Shown here: positions 5,305 through 5,676 of the stretch, piece by piece
How positions within the stretch are numbered: the first letter of the stretch is position 1
Layout of the letters: every line of letters begins with the position of its first letter
Assembly (NCBI GenBank): GCA_009778295.1
Contig: WRKB01000213.1
Coordinates: forward strand, 1-5,676
Reading direction: 5' to 3'
DNA: 5,676 nt
Source of the DNA: Betaproteobacteria bacterium
Lineage (GTDB): Bacteria > Desulfobacterota > Desulfovibrionia > Desulfovibrionales > Desulfovibrionaceae
Program-made: the position numbers and the translations under genes
Notes under the pieces: model-generated
Databases searched by the model: none
What the model was told of the DNA's origin: nothing
What the model saw: the letters and a program-made list of their open reading frames with translations, nothing else

Positions 5305-5676
5305 CTACCAGATTTCGCACAAGAGTTCGCCGCCGACCTTTCCAGAGGCAGCACTCACCCCGTCCATCACTCCGCGGGAGGTGGAAAGGATGCATATTCC
5401 AAGACCGTTCTGCACACTGGGAATGGCGTCATACGCCGTATAAACCCGGCGGCCAGGCTTGCTTATCCTCTTCAGGCCCGAAATGACAGCCTTACCCTTC
5501 ATGTATTTGAGGGATAGGGTGATGTTTCTTTCAGTCAGGGCCACGTCTTCGACATAGCCTTCCTGCTTGAGGATGGCGGCAATGGATTCCTTCATCTTCG
5601 AGCGCGGCACACTCACTTCCTTCTTCAGGGCCAAGTGCGCGTTGCGGATACGCGTCAGCATATCGGCAATAGGATC
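5305..5676 (-). CDS. rpsH: 30S ribosomal protein S8, 5' end cut off by window edge
   Basis: S8 binds 16S rRNA helix 21 early in 30S assembly. In Escherichia coli it is also the translational repressor of the spc operon, acting on the rplE region, which is outside this window. The window holds 123 residues plus TAG. The frame is open to the edge and begins DPIADMLTRIRNA, which in the family is preceded by only about three or four residues. The internal ATG at 5661 is therefore not the true start. Visible motifs are VPRSKMKESIAAILKQEGY (from about residue 23 of the visible part), LKRISKPGRRVY and GLGICILSTSRGVM. The protein ends VGGELLCEIW, which I associate with Desulfovibrio-type S8. Residues after GVM (DGVSAASGK) differ from the TDREAR-type stretch common in other phyla, but the length is conserved. 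Confidence 0.97.
   Translation of the reverse strand, partial: DPIADMLTRIRNAHLALKKEVSVPRSKMKESIAAILKQEGYVEDVALTERNITLSLKYMKGKAVISGLKRISKPGRRVYTAYDAIPSVQNGLGICILSTSRGVMDGVSAASGKVGGELLCEIW

Noticed and set aside
5305..5661. rpsH starting at the ATG at 5661
   Set aside because: The frame is open to the window edge, and the five codons before this ATG encode DPIAD, the conserved S8 N-terminus. The true start is just outside the window.
1..5676. A novel gene system, mobile element, CRISPR array or RNA gene
   Set aside because: All substantial coding capacity is accounted for by eleven conserved housekeeping genes. No transposase, repeat-spacer array, tRNA-like fold or foreign composition was seen on either strand.

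Overview
The window is a ribosomal-protein locus: the distal part of the spc operon running into the start of the alpha operon. Every real gene is on the minus strand, so transcription runs from high to low coordinates. The order is rpsH (S8, start cut off), rplF (L6), rplR (L18), rpsE (S5), rpmD (L30), rplO (L15), secY, map, rpmJ (L36), rpsM (S13) and rpsK (S11, end cut off). All eleven reading frames look intact and encode proteins of normal family length. Long plus-strand frames are shadows of these genes.

Organism: a Gram-negative bacterium of moderate G+C content. The secY-map-rpmJ-rpsM order without adk or infA, and the protein sequences themselves (S8 ending in GGELLCEIW, the methionine aminopeptidase N-terminus, the S5 and L18 tails), recall Desulfovibrio-type sulfate reducers (Desulfovibrionaceae / Desulfobacterota). 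This is inferred from memory of the families and was not tested by a search. Genus is not claimed.

Layout: positions 5676-3168 hold six ribosomal protein genes. Most spacers are very short (2-12 nt) and rpmD overlaps rplO by 1 nt, but a 73-nt spacer separates rplR from rpsE. Positions 3138-1825 hold secY, the core of the protein-export channel. Positions 1783-995 hold map, the enzyme that trims initiator methionine from new proteins. A 117-nt spacer (878-994) follows, carrying a possible promoter and small repeats. The alpha-operon genes rpmJ, rpsM and rpsK come next, with a 61-nt spacer containing a hairpin between the last two.

Together the genes supply small- and large-subunit proteins in stoichiometric amounts, together with the membrane channel and the processing enzyme that act on nascent chains as they leave the ribosome. 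I found no mobile element, CRISPR array, RNA gene, defence gene or novel system. The only sequence not explained by housekeeping coding is in the three longer spacers, and those are the subject of the main findings.
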